Source of the DNA: Lycorma delicatula
Taxonomy: Eukaryota > Arthropoda > Insecta > Hemiptera > Fulgoridae
Length of the DNA stretch: 64,000 bases
NCBI RefSeq assembly: GCF_047948215.1
Contig: NC_134455.1
Coordinates: 348,190,491-348,254,490 of the forward strand
Reading direction: 5' to 3'
Of the stretch, positions 22,487 through 34,289 are shown one piece after another. The position numbers were made by a program, and so were the translations under genes. Numbering within the stretch: position 1 is the stretch's first letter; every line of letters starts with the position of its first letter. The notes under the pieces were generated by a model. It was not told where the DNA came from. It saw nothing but the letters and a program-made list of their open reading frames with translations, and ran no database searches.

Positions 22487-22815
22487 CCAAATTTTTTACT
22501 AAAAATTATTATTTTTTTTGCAATTACACTCTAAATGAAGTATAATTTGATGCTAAAACCATGTCATTTCCAGAAGTAGGTTAGTTAACTGGGATCCAAA
22601 GTTTTTACTAATAATTTTGATTCTTGTTTCTCAATAATTACTTTAAATACTGCGTAATATTTTCGAATAAACGTCATTTGATCAAGTGGGTGAAATTGAA
22701 CCCAAATTATATTACTTAGCATTTTGATTTTTTTCGCAATTTTACTCTAAACATTATGTTAATAATATTTAAAAATCCTATGGCAGATTTGAAAGAAAAC
22801 TCCGTCAAGCCCAAA
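22487..22815 (+). repeat. Degenerate tandem repeat, period about 108 bases
   Basis: Units begin with CCAAA at 22487, 22596 and 22702, and a partial fourth at about 22809. Each has TTxTTACTxAxxATTxTGAT then a (G/T)CAATTxxACTxTAAA block. Units are strongly diverged. Confidence 0.55.
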
Positions 22816-22819
22816 TTGG

Positions 22820-23380
22820 GGAAGTTACGCAATCTTTTTAAAATCGGGGAAGTTATGTAACTTTAAAATATTAATTAGCGTTATTATTTTATTATAATTA
22901 TAAAATAAATTTAAGTTTTAAATACAGTAATTTATACTACGACATTCGCATGCATTAATTAAAGGAAAAGTTTGGAATTTCGAAGCATATCAAGAACTTG
23001 AGTTGAATGAAAGAAAAGTAAAATTATTTTATACTTATGTTCATTTTGTTAATTTAAATTAGTAGTTGTAGAAATTTAAATAAAAGAGATAGAATCGAAA
23101 TTGCAGTATGATTACAAATATTGTAGAAACTTTTCTATATAACTGAGGAGGAAGTCTTTCATCATAACTAAATTACAAGGCAGTGTAGATACGCATATAG
23201 CTTATATTACACTAGAATTGAAAAAAAAAGGTATTTGAAATGACTTTTTTTATGAGCTGTGAAAATAATTATAGAGTAGTGTTAAAATATTGAAAGAAAG
23301 ATGAATATATAATTTACATAATAATGGTTTGTACATAATAATGAGATCTCAATAGTAACTATAGAAGTTCACCCTCATTA
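22820..23380. other. AT-rich sequence, no gene seen
   Basis: Nothing recognisable on either strand. Confidence 0.4.
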
Positions 23381-23384
23381 AACC

Positions 23385-23495
23385 CTTTTACCCGGATTCG
23401 AATCCCGCTCAGACATGACATTTTCTCATATGCAACAATATTTCCATTTCAGATTTTTATACATAAGCTTCCAGGTTATGTGGTGAATATATCAT
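23385..23495 (+). mobile_element. SINE family C, copy C3 (3' part)
   Basis: Begins with GGATTCGAATCCCGCTCAGA (box B) and runs on into CATTTTCTCATATGCAACAA. The box A half is missing. Confidence 0.5.
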
Positions 23496-24019
23496 AATAA
23501 ATAAATGTGTACATATATATATATATATATGTATATATATACAGCTTAATACCAAAGAAACTGTCTAAAATTCAATAAAATAAAAAACGTTTTAAAAACT
23601 TCAAAAAATCTACATTTTTAAATTCTGTTGGCTCTCTAACCACCAATATTAAAGACTAATAATACAGTAATAGTAATACAATACAAATAGTTCCATATGA
23701 AGTACAACGTACTCTTTTTGGGGTTCCTCAAAAAAGTCAAAACGAGTTTAAAAAACACAAAAATGGACGGTTAAGTTCACTGTTTTCCATAAATAATCTG
23801 TTGACCTATATTTAGAACATTAAACATGTTAATTTATCGGATGTTAATATTTATGAATATGCAATCTTTATTAAGATAAATAGTCACTTATTCTTACAAA
23901 ACAACAATATTCACCTTTACCAAACAAGACAACTGAATAGTTTTTTACAAAAACTAAACTCGATATTTCGGATTTTATTATTTTTTTTATCACCCAGGAC
24001 CACCGTTATTGTTTCAAAC

Positions 24020-24120
24020 GATGAGATGAGATGACAATTTTACAGCGTGTGAAAATACCATGCCTGACCGAGATTCGAAGCGGAGATATCCGAATGAAAG
24101 ACCGAGACCACCGCTCGCCC
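24020..24120 (-). mobile_element. SINE family C, copy C2
   Basis: On the minus strand: GGGGCGAGCGGTGGTCTCGG, CTTTCATTCGGATATCTCCG, then CTTCGAATCTCGGTCAGGCA, i.e. box A-like, anticodon-arm-like and box B-like parts in order. Confidence 0.6.
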
Positions 24121-24204
24121 CACAAAGAGAAACAACAATACTTCCAATACAAGGGAAACAAACAATACTTTGGATTACGAGAAAGTATCTTCCTATGCTA
24201 CCGC

Positions 24205-24625
24205 AGCCATTTTACTTTCCCGTCTAGATAACGCTATAGCTCTAAAAGGGAAAGTATTGTAATCGGTTCAGTTTCGGCATATGCGTTTAACATAGGATCT
24301 TGACGTTTTGAAATCTAAGAAACCTAAAAAACCGGAACACCGGATGGAAATTTTCCGGATGTTAATTTTCGTATGTAAATGTGTGTATTCGGTGTCGGCC
24401 TCTAAATCACCTGATATCTCCAGAACTACTGAACCGATTTCGACCAAACTTGGTCGAAACTTGGCATTAACGCCGTTAAATGTTCAACTTAGAAGGTCAA
24501 GGGGGTGAGGCTATAGAGTAAAGATCACCTTCAGTATCTCAAAATTTCGCCTAATTAAGGTCATATTTTTCTTAAACATATTTGTTAACAATTAAAAAAT
24601 AACAATATTTGCAAAACATTAAAAA
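24205..24625 (+). repeat. Interspersed repeat family A, copy A2
   Basis: Begins TTTTACTTTCCCGTCTAGAT and contains ATCTCCAGAACTACTGAACC and TTCAGTATCTCAAAATTTCG. It stops before the part that carries TGACGTCA in A1 and A3. Confidence 0.7.
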
Positions 24626-24629
24626 CTAT

Positions 24630-25070
24630 ATTAAAGCATTAAAAGTATTAGAAAACATGAAAAATAGAGCTGCTACGAAATAACTGATTCTGTTTTATCA
24701 CAGCGATCGGACGATGGTGAACCGACCCATGAATGGACCAGTGAAACAAATTTGGAGTTTAACTAACTTTTCTTGTACTTTGACACTTTTCGTCTTCAAT
24801 TTCTTTGATACACACCTGGAGAATAATTCCATATCCAGTAAAAACACGTTTTTAGAGATCTGTTGATTGCGTCTTACAAATTTTGCACAAGCGTCGTCTT
24901 TCCTTATTGTATTATAATTATATAATTTTTAATACTGTATCATTTTTTAAAGTAACACCATTTGATGAAGGGAATCAAATAGGACTCAAATTTGTTTTTC
25001 TGAAATTTCCATCTTTTTTGTAATTGTATCGCAATTATTTAAAAGTAACTGTTGATCAATTTTAAAAATA
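24630..25070. other. AT-rich sequence, no gene seen
   Basis: Bases 24950-25030 loosely resemble the tandem repeat at 22487. No coding signal. Confidence 0.35.
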
Positions 25071-25074
25071 GTTA

Positions 25075-26585
25075 TTAAAAATAATTACCAATAGATTACC
25101 TTAACTACTCATGGATCAAAAATTTTAACTAGAATTCTGTACAGAAGAATTGACAGGAGAGTGGAAGAAGTGTTAGAAGACCGATTTGGTTTCAAGAAAA
25201 GTATAGGGACAAGGGAAAAAATTTTAGCACTCATATTAATAGTAGAAGAAAGATTAAAGAAACACAAACCGACATACATTGCATTTATAAACTTAAAGAA
25301 GACATTTGATACCGTAGACTGGAATAAAATGTTCAGCATTTAAAAAAATTTAGAGGTCAGATATAGAGGTAGAAGAACAAACCGCAACAGTAATAACTGA
25401 AGCAGTTATAAAAAAGGAAGTCAGCCAAAGATGTCCAACCTACCCGAAGCTTGGTCTAGTGGTGAAAGCACCTTCCCAAACTAGTTGATTTGGAAGTCGA
25501 GAGTTCCACCGTTCAAGTCCTAGTAAAGTTAGTTATTTTTACACGGATTAGAAGACTAGATCGTGGATAGCGGTGTTCTTTGATGGTTGGGTTTCAGTTA
25601 ACCATACATCTCAGAAATGGTCGAACTGAGACTGTGTACAAGACTACACTCATATATATCATCCTCATTCATCCTTTAAAGTATTATCTGAAAGGTAATT
25701 ACCGGAGACTAAACAGGAAAAAAAGAAAGACAAGGATGTTCCCTATTCCCATTACTTTTTAATCTTTACATAAAACTAGCAGATCGGTAGTAACTGTACA
25801 AGGTGAAAAGATAAAGATCCTACGGTTTGCTGATGGTATAGTAATTCTAGCCGAAAGTAAAAAAAACATTTAGAAGAAACAACGAATGGCACGGATGAAC
25901 CTACGCAAGAACCACCGCATGAAAATAAACAAGAACAAAACGAAAGTAATGAAATGTAGCAGAAATAACGAAGATGAACCACTGAATATAATAATAGGAC
26001 GAGAAAAAACTACAGAGGTATAAGAATCTTGTTATTTGGGAAGTAGAATTACTAAAGATGGACGAAGCAGGAGCGACGAAAAATGCCGAATAGCACAGGG
26101 GAAATAAGGTTTCAGTTAGAAATAAAATTTGCTTACATAAAAAATTAATTTAAACATCAGGAAAACATTTTTGAAAGTATAATTTTGGAGCGTAGCTTTA
26201 TATGGAAGTGAAACTTGGACGATCGGAGTATCTGAGAAGAAAGATTAGAAACTTTTGAAATCTGGTGCCGTAGGAGAATGTTAAAAGTAAGACATGTGGA
26301 TAAAGTGACAAATGAAGAGGTGTTGCGGCAAATCGATGAAGGAAAAAGCATTTTAAAAATATAGCTAAAAGAAGAGACAGACTTATAGTGCACGTTTCAA
26401 GGCATCCTGGAATAGTCGCTTTGATTTTGGAGGAACAGGTAGATGGGAAACATTGTGCAGACAGGTAATGTTTTGAGTAAGTAAAAAAAATTGATAGGGA
26501 TCAAGGATGTACGGAATATACCGAAATGAAACGACTGGCACAAGATAGGGATTCTTGTATAGCTGCATCAAACTAGTCAAATGAC
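25075..26585 (+). pseudogene. LINE reverse transcriptase relic (RTE-like), split by a SINE
   Basis: In order on the plus strand: NFRPISL-type region missing, then RIDRRVEEVLEDRFGFKK-like start (about 25140-25200), YIAFINLKKTFDTVDWNKMF (palm motif A, normally FIDLxKAFD, first aspartate changed to asparagine), then SINE D3. After the SINE: CPLFPLLFNLYIKLA-like frame, RFADGIVILAES (motif C, normally FADD, second aspartate changed to glycine), SCYLGSRITKDG, and a C-terminus as in the copy at 10345-11008. Stops and frameshifts abound. Both catalytic motifs are broken, so the enzyme is dead. Confidence 0.75.
25437..25730 (+). mobile_element. SINE family D, copy D3, inserted in a LINE
   Basis: Contains CTTGGTCTAGTGGTGAAAGC (box A region), CCGTTCAAGTCCTAGTAAAG (box B region), GTTCTTTGATGGTTGGGTTT and a purine-rich tail. 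Flanks CAAAGATGTCC (25426-25436) and CAAGGATGTTCC (25731-25742) are imperfect copies of the same LINE sequence, consistent with a target-site duplication since diverged. Confidence 0.8.
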
Positions 26586-26589
26586 TGAA

Positions 26590-27540
26590 CACAAAAAAAG
26601 AAGATTAAACTGTCACCATTTTGGTTACAGTTGCCATAATTCAATACTATTTTGTTCAAAAATTTGTTTTCAATAAAATTTAAAATGGTATTACAGCCCT
26701 AATATTTCTATTTAAAATTTTTGAGTTGTTTGATCATAAATTTTTAATTTCTTTATAGGGACAAGGAATGTAGTAATTTAACACCTAATAATGAAATAAA
26801 ATAAAATAGATTGTTTCAAGGTAGTAGTATTAACCAAAATATAATTTTACTTTGTTTAACATTTGCTTCTATGTAAATAAAAAGAGCCTCATAAGGAACG
26901 GAAAGAATTTTAGAACATATTCGGTAAGTGGATATAAAAGAAAGAAAAAAATATAAACACTGTTTCGGAAAAGCTTCGTTTTCGAGTTACAGCTTACGTA
27001 AAATTTCCCCCTGATTTCTGCTCAAAGGGTAAAATAAAAAAAAAACAACCTCAAACCTGTATTTTTTTTAAGAAAATTATGGTAAAACACAAAAAACTGG
27101 TGACGAAAAAACAATTTTTTAGGTTTATCATACAATATCATTACATAAAATCTTCCAATAAGTTTAATCTTAAAGAAAATTAACATTTCATCAAATATTT
27201 TTCATGATTTATTTAATATTTATATTCAACACTGTTCATGCATACCACCACGCTTTAACAATACTAAAAACTTTTTCCAAATTTATTTTCAAAATAAGTC
27301 ATCACTCTTTTTTGTGGCAAAAAATTATTTAGAGGCCAGTATGGCTTTATCCACATGGAACTCTATAAATAATTCCATCTTAAACTCTACGAAAAAAAGA
27401 AATCAAAATCCATTCTCTCAATCTTAAAATTCCATTCGATCATTTTCCTACTACATGAAGTTTCTTTTATATTTCAATATATGACATTTTTTAAAAGCTT
27501 TTACTTAACTCGCTTTAGGAATAATCAAATCTTGCAACTG
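26590..27540. other. AT-rich sequence with one transposon-end fragment
   Basis: Bases 26900-27010 resemble the inverted ends of the transposon at 52993-54416 (CGTTTTCGAGTTACAGCTTA against TATTTTCGAGTTATAGCTAA). The rest is unassigned. Confidence 0.4.
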
Positions 27541-27553
27541 CTATATCTTTTGC

Positions 27554-27760
27554 TCTATCGTATGAAAATCAATGAAATTTGGTACACGTATGTAACTTCG
27601 ATGACAATACAACATTACGGTGTCTGAATTTGATATTACCTACCCCCACGTCCCCACGCGCTACTCCTACGCTAAATTCATGCATTTGATTGAAAATTTT
27701 CATGAACTATCGTATGAAAATGATTGAAATTTGGTACAAGTATGTGTAACTTCGATGCGT
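27554..27760 (+). repeat. Duplicated 50-base unit, about 153 bases apart
   Basis: CTATCGTATGAAAATCAATG...TTTGGTACACGTATGTAACTTCG at about 27556 is repeated with few changes at about 27709. The spacer contains CCCCACGTCCCCACGCG. No coding signal. Confidence 0.7.
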
Positions 27761-27779
27761 AAAAATTAATATTTTTACT

Positions 27780-28260
27780 TTTTCTTTAGTCTTAAAAACA
27801 AATTACAAAAATATATTTGATTGATTACATATAAAAAATTATTTTTTAAAAAAGCTTTTATTTAATTAATATTAATATTAATATCAATAAAAAACGTTAA
27901 AAATTAGAAAACTCCTCTAAAAAGCAAAAAATAAGAATTAAATCAAATTGAGAATTTTAAACAAAAATATATAATATATTAACAAATATAAAAATGCACT
28001 GAAAAGTAAAAAAATGAATTATATAAATATCTAATAAATAACCAATAAATAATATAATAATTATTAAATTTTATAATTAAAAGTAATGAAAATATTTATT
28101 ATATACTTTTATATTATATACTATTTATTATACTATTATATTATATATTATATATTATTATATATTATATTATATATTATATATTATTATTATACTATTA
28201 TACTATTATATACTATTTATTATATACTATTATATACTTTATTTATCTGTAATAAAATAA
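27780..28260. repeat. Low-complexity AT tract, TATTATA-rich
   Basis: Nearly pure A and T, with 28086-28255 made of irregular ATATTAT/ACTATTAT units. The Tyr/Ile-rich open frame over it is an artefact of composition. Confidence 0.8.
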
Positions 28261-28461
28261 CTAAAGTTTTAATTCTTTGATAGTTCAAATTTGCACCGAG
28301 ATGACCTTTAAGGTTAATAAGATTAAAAATAAAAATTAAATTTAGAAATCTTGCACAAAGTTATTACATTTTGACGGTAATCTGTAAAACTATTAATTAT
28401 TATCATTATGATTTAAATCGTAATTATGAATTCATTAAATAAAAATTCATAATTAATTAAA

Positions 28462-28659
28462 ATGAAACTTTTAGCGAAAAGAGTGCGTTCAATTTGGCTT
28501 AGATTACAAGCGGAATTCGAAGATGAACTTCAACTATGTGAGAACACGTACAAAGAAAGCGAGTGGGTGCATTTTCCCAGATTGTTACTTGCAGCTAGTC
28601 CTCCAGTCTCAACTGGAGAAGTTCCAGCAGACCTTTCTGCCTCCTTGCGTAGTTATTGA
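28462..28659 (+). CDS. Small ORF of unknown function, 65 codons (doubtful)
   Basis: Starts MKLLAKRVRSIWLRLQAEFE, continues with a Glu/Asp-rich part (EDELQLCENTYKESE) and ends with VPADLSASLRSY. Composition is protein-like and less AT-biased than its flanks. No family recognised; no intron signals or poly-A signal tie it to a gene. It lies just before truncated repeat B3 and inside K2P intron 1, so it may be part of an unidentified transposon. Confidence 0.2.
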   Translation: MKLLAKRVRSIWLRLQAEFEDELQLCENTYKESEWVHFPRLLLAASPPVSTGEVPADLSASLRSY

Positions 28660-28697
28660 AATGAAAATAAAGATAAATTGTTGTAAAAATAAATGTA

Positions 28698-29063
28698 AAC
28701 AATGAAAATAAGTACCACCTACGATGTATAATTGAAAAGCTCCCAATAAGGCTTATTATTGCAGTTATAAAAAAATCGAAAATCACTTCTTTTTTTTATT
28801 TTGGGATTTTTTAGACACTTTTGGTTCAGTGGACTGCAATCAAAAGGGGAAGTGCACAACTAGATGTTACAACAGTCCGTAATCCATAATTTCAACATCC
28901 TATGGCTAATTGTTTTTGAGTAATGCGGGATACATACGGACATACGTCACACTGAAACTAGTCAAAATGGATTCAGGGATTGACAAAATAGATATTTCCG
29001 TTGAATTCTGAAAACCTAAATTTTTCGCAGTCACAATACTTTCTTTACTTCGCACAAGGAAGT
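28698..29063 (-). repeat. Interspersed repeat family B, copy B3 (truncated)
   Basis: Retains the CGCACAAGGAAGT end (29051-29063) and the internal AACTAGATGTTACAACAGTC block, but the opposite end with the second inverted repeat is missing. Confidence 0.7.
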
Positions 29064-29069
29064 AAAAAT

Positions 29070-31355
29070 AAAAAAAATGAAAAAACTGACTTTCCCTCCT
29101 CTTTTTAATTTTTTTTCAAAATTTAATGCATCAATGCATTACCATATTTAGACCAACCATATATAGACTTTTTTTCAGCTTTTTTTGAAGAATCCATGTT
29201 GAGCCAGTCCGGAGATATTAATCAAAATACAAGCGAACCCCATCCATTCGTATGTATATACACACCTTCCAGAAATTTCAATAACTTCTTGTTGAGTTTT
29301 TGGACTAAGGGGGTATTGACAGGTCGACATTGACAAAAATCCTGATAATAAAAATGTTGCCCGATCGTTATAACTACGCTGCAGGAGCAGCAGCAATAGA
29401 ACTATAAACTAGCTTCATTAAAATATTTTTAAATTACTATGATTTTTATTTTCAAAAGAAATGGATTCTGAAATTAGACGGACGGTTTGCGATTGATCTG
29501 ATATCATCGGAAACGTCAGAGCATCACAAGTTAATCTTAACAGTTAAAAATCAAAATAAATTGATGTAGACCCGTGATGAATGTTGATTTGAAACTATTT
29601 TATGAATTAAAAAGGGATTATATGAGAAGAAGGGAAGAAAGAACTCATTCCTTCTCATGAGAAGAAAGAGTACTCATAAAGGGACATAATGTGAAGAAAG
29701 AGATGAGAGAACTCCCATTCTCTCATCGAAGTACGGTTAACCTAAGTTTTGTGTGTAGTATTCGCGCAAGTTGGAACGGGTATATTTTAGACGCGGGCGA
29801 GGGATTTATAATGTCGCAGCACCAGAGTAGTGTAGGGAACTATACACATGCAAAATATTGAATACAGAACATTGTCTTATACCGCATGATAGGTCATTCC
29901 CCTCTGCTTCATACACACCCCAACTAAACCCACACCAATTTCAACACATATCTAGAGGAAAAGAAAAGAAAATGGCCTACTGCGCATCAACCGTTTATGC
30001 GCATTAAAATCCTTACAATACTTAGATTTACAGTTTTTACTGAGCATACGTCCTACTGTAAGTAGTTTTATATATGATTTTCCTTTCTTATTGAATATGC
30101 TTATCAAATAATTAATAATCAATGAAAATACTTTTATTCATTTAATAAATATAAATATCAATATCAAGAAATACAACTAAGTAAATTAAATTTTATCTGT
30201 TATTTATAAATACTGTTTATGTTACATAAATTAATGTACCTGATGTATAATTTGAAATAAGTGACGATAAAAAAAGAATTGTTAATATTATGAAAAAAAA
30301 AACTAAAAAAATGCTTTGTTTTTTAATCAATATGTTGTTGCTTGTAAGATTAGGATATTGAATAACATTTTAAGACATAAAAATTTATTTTTGATCTTAG
30401 TAAAGATTGTTTACTTTTTGTATCTATTTATAAATTTTAATCATGAACAAATATTTCTTAACGAAATTTAATTATAGTATAATTAGTTACATTATAATTC
30501 AAATTTGTAAATAAGAAAATAATTTTCTTGTTTAAACTGAAGGTACATAATGCATTCCGACCAGACTGTACCTGAACGATTAAAGTGACATTCCATCAGC
30601 GATTTTTAATTCAGAAAATAGCTTCAAATCTATATCCGCCATAAGTCTCGTATCATTTTATTTTGATTTCAAATTATTATAGTCGAATTCATCGTTTCTC
30701 TGTTAATTCCACCGATACCAAATTTACCTCAAAACGCCTGAAGTTACCATGATGCACTTTATTTTTACTAAAACTGTTATGGGCATTTTAAAAATCGTTT
30801 AATCGAACAGTCTTAACCAGAATAATAAATAAGGTATATTTATATTTTTATATTACTCTAAATTTTACTTTTCCGAAACTTTTCTCAAAATATTAATTTT
30901 TCTCCATTTTCATGCCAATATATGAAACTGAAAACGACAAAGAAGTGTTGTTATATTAATTTTACAAAGAAAATTTTATAATTCTAATGGTGTAATTAGA
31001 TTTTTCTTGACGTCACAGCAACAAAACAGTAAAATTATCCATCATAAAATACTTTTGTAGAAATCTTTCCTTAAAATGTTATTTTTTAATTAGATAAGTA
31101 AGTATATTTTAAAATATATATTTAAATAAGTATATTTGTCATCTCAGTCCGTGAAATAAAATGTATTATTATATTTTGCTGCTGTTACAATCTCCTACCG
31201 GCAAATAGTGGAACTATTATTTTTGGCGCAATAATTTGATTGTAAATTTATAAATTTAAATTTGAATTATTAAAATTAAATTTATTATGTTTTTAAACCA
31301 AACATCATATTCAAAGTTTATTTGTTAATTAATTTTATTTTCGTTACTTTTTTTA
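29070..31355. other. Unassigned intronic sequence
   Basis: 29175-29396 holds a minus-strand ORF with no recognisable motif. 29620-29730 is rich in GAAGAAAG/CTTCTC stretches. A further TGACGTCA occurs at 31008-31015. No gene supported. Confidence 0.35.
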
Positions 31356-31361
31356 TTTGTA

Positions 31362-31990
31362 TTTCTACTTTCCCGTTTAGATAGCGCTAGAACAGAGTTA
31401 TAGCATAGAAGTGATTTATTAAACTTCAAAATTATCGGGGACATAAAACGCGACTAATAAATAAATATTTTGTTTCTTAATGGGTAAAAAAAAAAAAAAA
31501 ACAGTATTTTCTTTGATACATATTAATAACTTTTCCTTAATTGGAAATTAACATTTTTTTAAAATTATTTAAAAAAAAACATTAACAAAAATGATAATAA
31601 TATATCAGTATTACATATACGATTTCATGTTTTTGGTTTAGTTCATTTTTTACTTTCCCGTCTATTACCTCTATAGCTGTAAAAGGGAAATTAAATTTTC
31701 AATTTAAAAGGCTAAGGAGATAGCTGTAGAGCAAGGTCACCTTCAGTATCTCAAGATTTCGCCTAATTGAGGTCATATTTTTCTTAGGCACATTTGTCAA
31801 TAATTAAACAACAATATCTGCAAAAAATGTTTTGTGAAAATCGCACCCCCACCTCAAAAAACGCTGTTGTAGTCGCCTGCTACGTTTTGACGTCACAGGT
31901 GAGTGGTAGAATTAAATAAATAAATAATATTTAAAGTGTAAAAAAGTAACTCGGTTTGGACGGGTCACGAACTTAATCTCCCGGTTGCCT
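31362..31990 (+). repeat. Interspersed repeat family A, copy A3 (two starts)
   Basis: A family A start (TTCTACTTTCCCGTTTAGAT) occurs at about 31365 and again (TTTTTACTTTCCCGTCTATT) at about 31650, followed by the body with CTTCAGTATCTCAAGATTTC, TGACGTCA at 31888-31895 and AGGTGAGTGGTAGAATTAAA. The intervening 240 bases are AT-rich and unrelated. Confidence 0.65.
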
Positions 31991-31999
31991 CGGTCCCTG

Positions 32000-32600
32000 A
32001 TGCGTTAAGCCTCGCGGCCACACCAGTCAGCCGACCGTACAAGCGAAATTTGTCATTCTACATACTGGTTTTAAGTTGTGAAATTACATTGGTTTAGTGA
32101 GTGTTAACCGTTGCCGCTAGTACCGCCATATCCGCGAGAATTAAAAACGGTATGCGCGAGCGCGCTTTAGTTATAATCATTTAATTAAATAAACGAAAAG
32201 ATATGATAATTAAATAAATTGATAAATTTTAAATTAAGTTGTGTGTGTAAGCCGTGATTCAAAAACAACTTGTCCTTTGTAGAACTGTAAGTCTTACAAC
32301 TTCGTTGCCAGCTTATTTTTAACAATAATGACTAAATCTGTTATGAATATGCTTTTTATATGCTTTTATGTGATCCGAAATTTTTTCCCTAAATCTCTGT
32401 CATTTTTTGTGAAAAATATACCTTAACATTTTTGCCATCCGCATTCTAATTTATAGATTCATGCTTTATTATAAATATATATACCTGATATAGTTAAAAA
32501 TAACTTGATTTTTCTTCTTTTTTTTTTTAAAATTACTATACCCCAGATGCTCACAAAGCAGCTCAAACTTGGAAATATGGAAACGGAATTTTTAGTGTAA
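32000..32600. other. Unassigned sequence, partly GC-rich
   Basis: 31960-32170 is richer in G and C than the flanks, with GCGCGAGCGCGC near 32160. No frame or splice pattern supports an exon. Confidence 0.35.
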
Positions 32601-32690
32601 GAAATGCTATGCCTGACCGGGATTCGATCCTGCGATCTCCAGATGAAAGGTCTTAGACCCTATAATCCACCACGGAGATTGACATATATC
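32600..32690 (-). mobile_element. SINE family C, copy C4
   Basis: On the minus strand: CTCCGTGGTGGATTATAGGG, CTTTCATCTGGAGATCGCAG, GGATCGAATCCCGGTCAGGC. A tRNA-like head without pairing acceptor ends. Confidence 0.6.
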
Positions 32691-33002
32691 GTTTTATCTG
32701 ATTTATTTCTGTTAATTACATTATAATATCTTCCCAGATGAGACTATTAAACTAATATTATTTTTAAAAAGGTCCTCGTAATTAGTAACCAAGTATCTTA
32801 ACGATTCTTTTTTGCGTGATATAGATAACAAATACGTAAAACTAAGAGAAATGGGTAATAAACAATTCGTTTTTAGTAAATCATATAAAAAATTGGAAAA
32901 CATCAGATTGATTATATTGTTTTGATCAATTCATCTATAAACTTGAAGCTTGCGGGTGGGATTACAAAGTAAAGATTTAAAAATTTAAGAAAATATTAGT
33001 GC

Positions 33003-33074
33003 CCGAACGGGATTCGAACCCAGGGTCTTCCAGATGAAAAGATGAGACGCTACCCCTTCACCATGGAGGATAGC
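33003..33074 (-). mobile_element. SINE family C, copy C5 (well-kept head)
   Basis: On the minus strand: CTCCATGGTGAAGGGGTAGC (box A region), TTTTCATCTGGAAGACCCTG and GGTTCGAATCCCGTTCGGGC (box B). It is the best-preserved tRNA-like head in the window, but the CGGGCAC 3' strand has no partner at the 5' end, so it is not a tRNA gene. Confidence 0.65.
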
Positions 33075-33489
33075 AATTTATACCTGCTTAAGTATAAAAC
33101 AAAAAAGGAATTTCTTGCAAACCAGTTCCCCAAATCATTTCGCTTGATTATTTAGATATCGGACGTACCCATCCGCTTAAAAAAGAACCCGGTGAATTGT
33201 GCCCCTCATAGGAAATTTACCCGTTCAACTCCGACCCTCGTAAAAAAATTGTACCTTGTTATTCCCAAAAACTGATCATAATAAGTATAGATACTATTGT
33301 TTCATTCTGTAATTATTTCTGGTTTCAATATCCCAGTGAAAAGCAAAAACATATTTCACAATCATTAATGATAATCAGCTGTAAATATCCTTTAAAAGGA
33401 AGTACAGAATATGTTTTGTCCAGCCACTTTGTTTTGTCAGTTTTCTGTGCAACATTTATTTTCATTATTTTTTTACTATATTTCTTTTA

Positions 33490-34285
33490 GGTAGATTTCA
33501 TAAGAAATTTACCTTTTTTAATGGGTGCCATGATTCGAGTTCCGGAAAATTTCGACATATCTTCGCGTTTCACATCCTTCAGACCCCAAAACCACCTTCT
33601 GTTCAAAAGTTTATATATATATATATTTCACTTTCTTGTGGACACGATAACTGCCGTAATTTTGCGCCAATCACTTTCAAATTGATACATAAAATATAAC
33701 TACCTTAAATCTCGGTTGACTTCGTTAATGGGATAAATCGGACCATTCGAGTGGAAATGGAGGATCTTTTTCGAAAAAAATAACTAAAATATCTCGCTAT
33801 AACTTTCTTATTAAGTTAAATATCGAATTCGTTTAAAGTTCCTACTATTCTTTGGATAAGGGTCTAAAACTTTATATCACGAAACCCATTAAGGGGGTTT
33901 ATATCACCAACCATTGGCCCAGGGGATAGAAAAAATGGAGTTTCAAAAACAAAAAAAAATCATACCTCGCTTAATAGGCACAGTATCGAATTGGTTTAAA
34001 GTGGTCATTAGTCCTCTAAACGTTACCTAAAACGTTTGTCTGAAACAATTTTTGATATGATCAACTCTTACGACAAGGGATGACCAAAGTTTTGCTGGAA
34101 TTGTAAGAAGATGGAGGTTGTCGTATGCTAAACATGTGAAACTTTTTTTCACGTGCAACCATTGTCGAATCGAGTAAACTTGAAGTTTTTCTTAGTTTTT
34201 AGGCGAAAATCGTTTTTATTCCCTACTTAACATCGATGAAGCCTACCTCCGCCTACCGGCGTGTCGAAAGGGATTTTTTTTATTT
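33490..34285 (+). repeat. Interspersed repeat family J, solo copy J1
   Basis: Begins GGTAGATTTCATAAGAAATT, contains GTGGACACGATAACTGCCGT and AATTTTGCGCCAATCACTTT, and ends with a GTCGAAAGGGATTTTTTT-type edge. Same sequence as the two arms at 41480-43400. No protein encoded. Confidence 0.75.
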
Positions 34286-34289
34286 CTAT

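Noticed and set aside
28086..28280. 64-codon Tyr/Ile-rich ORF
   Set aside because: It lies in nearly pure AT low-complexity sequence, which is free of stops in one frame by composition.
5114..33074. Genuine nuclear tRNA genes at GGTTCGAATC sites
   Set aside because: Box A and box B are present but acceptor strands do not pair, several copies are partial, one has a perfect SINE-type target duplication, and non-tRNA tails follow.
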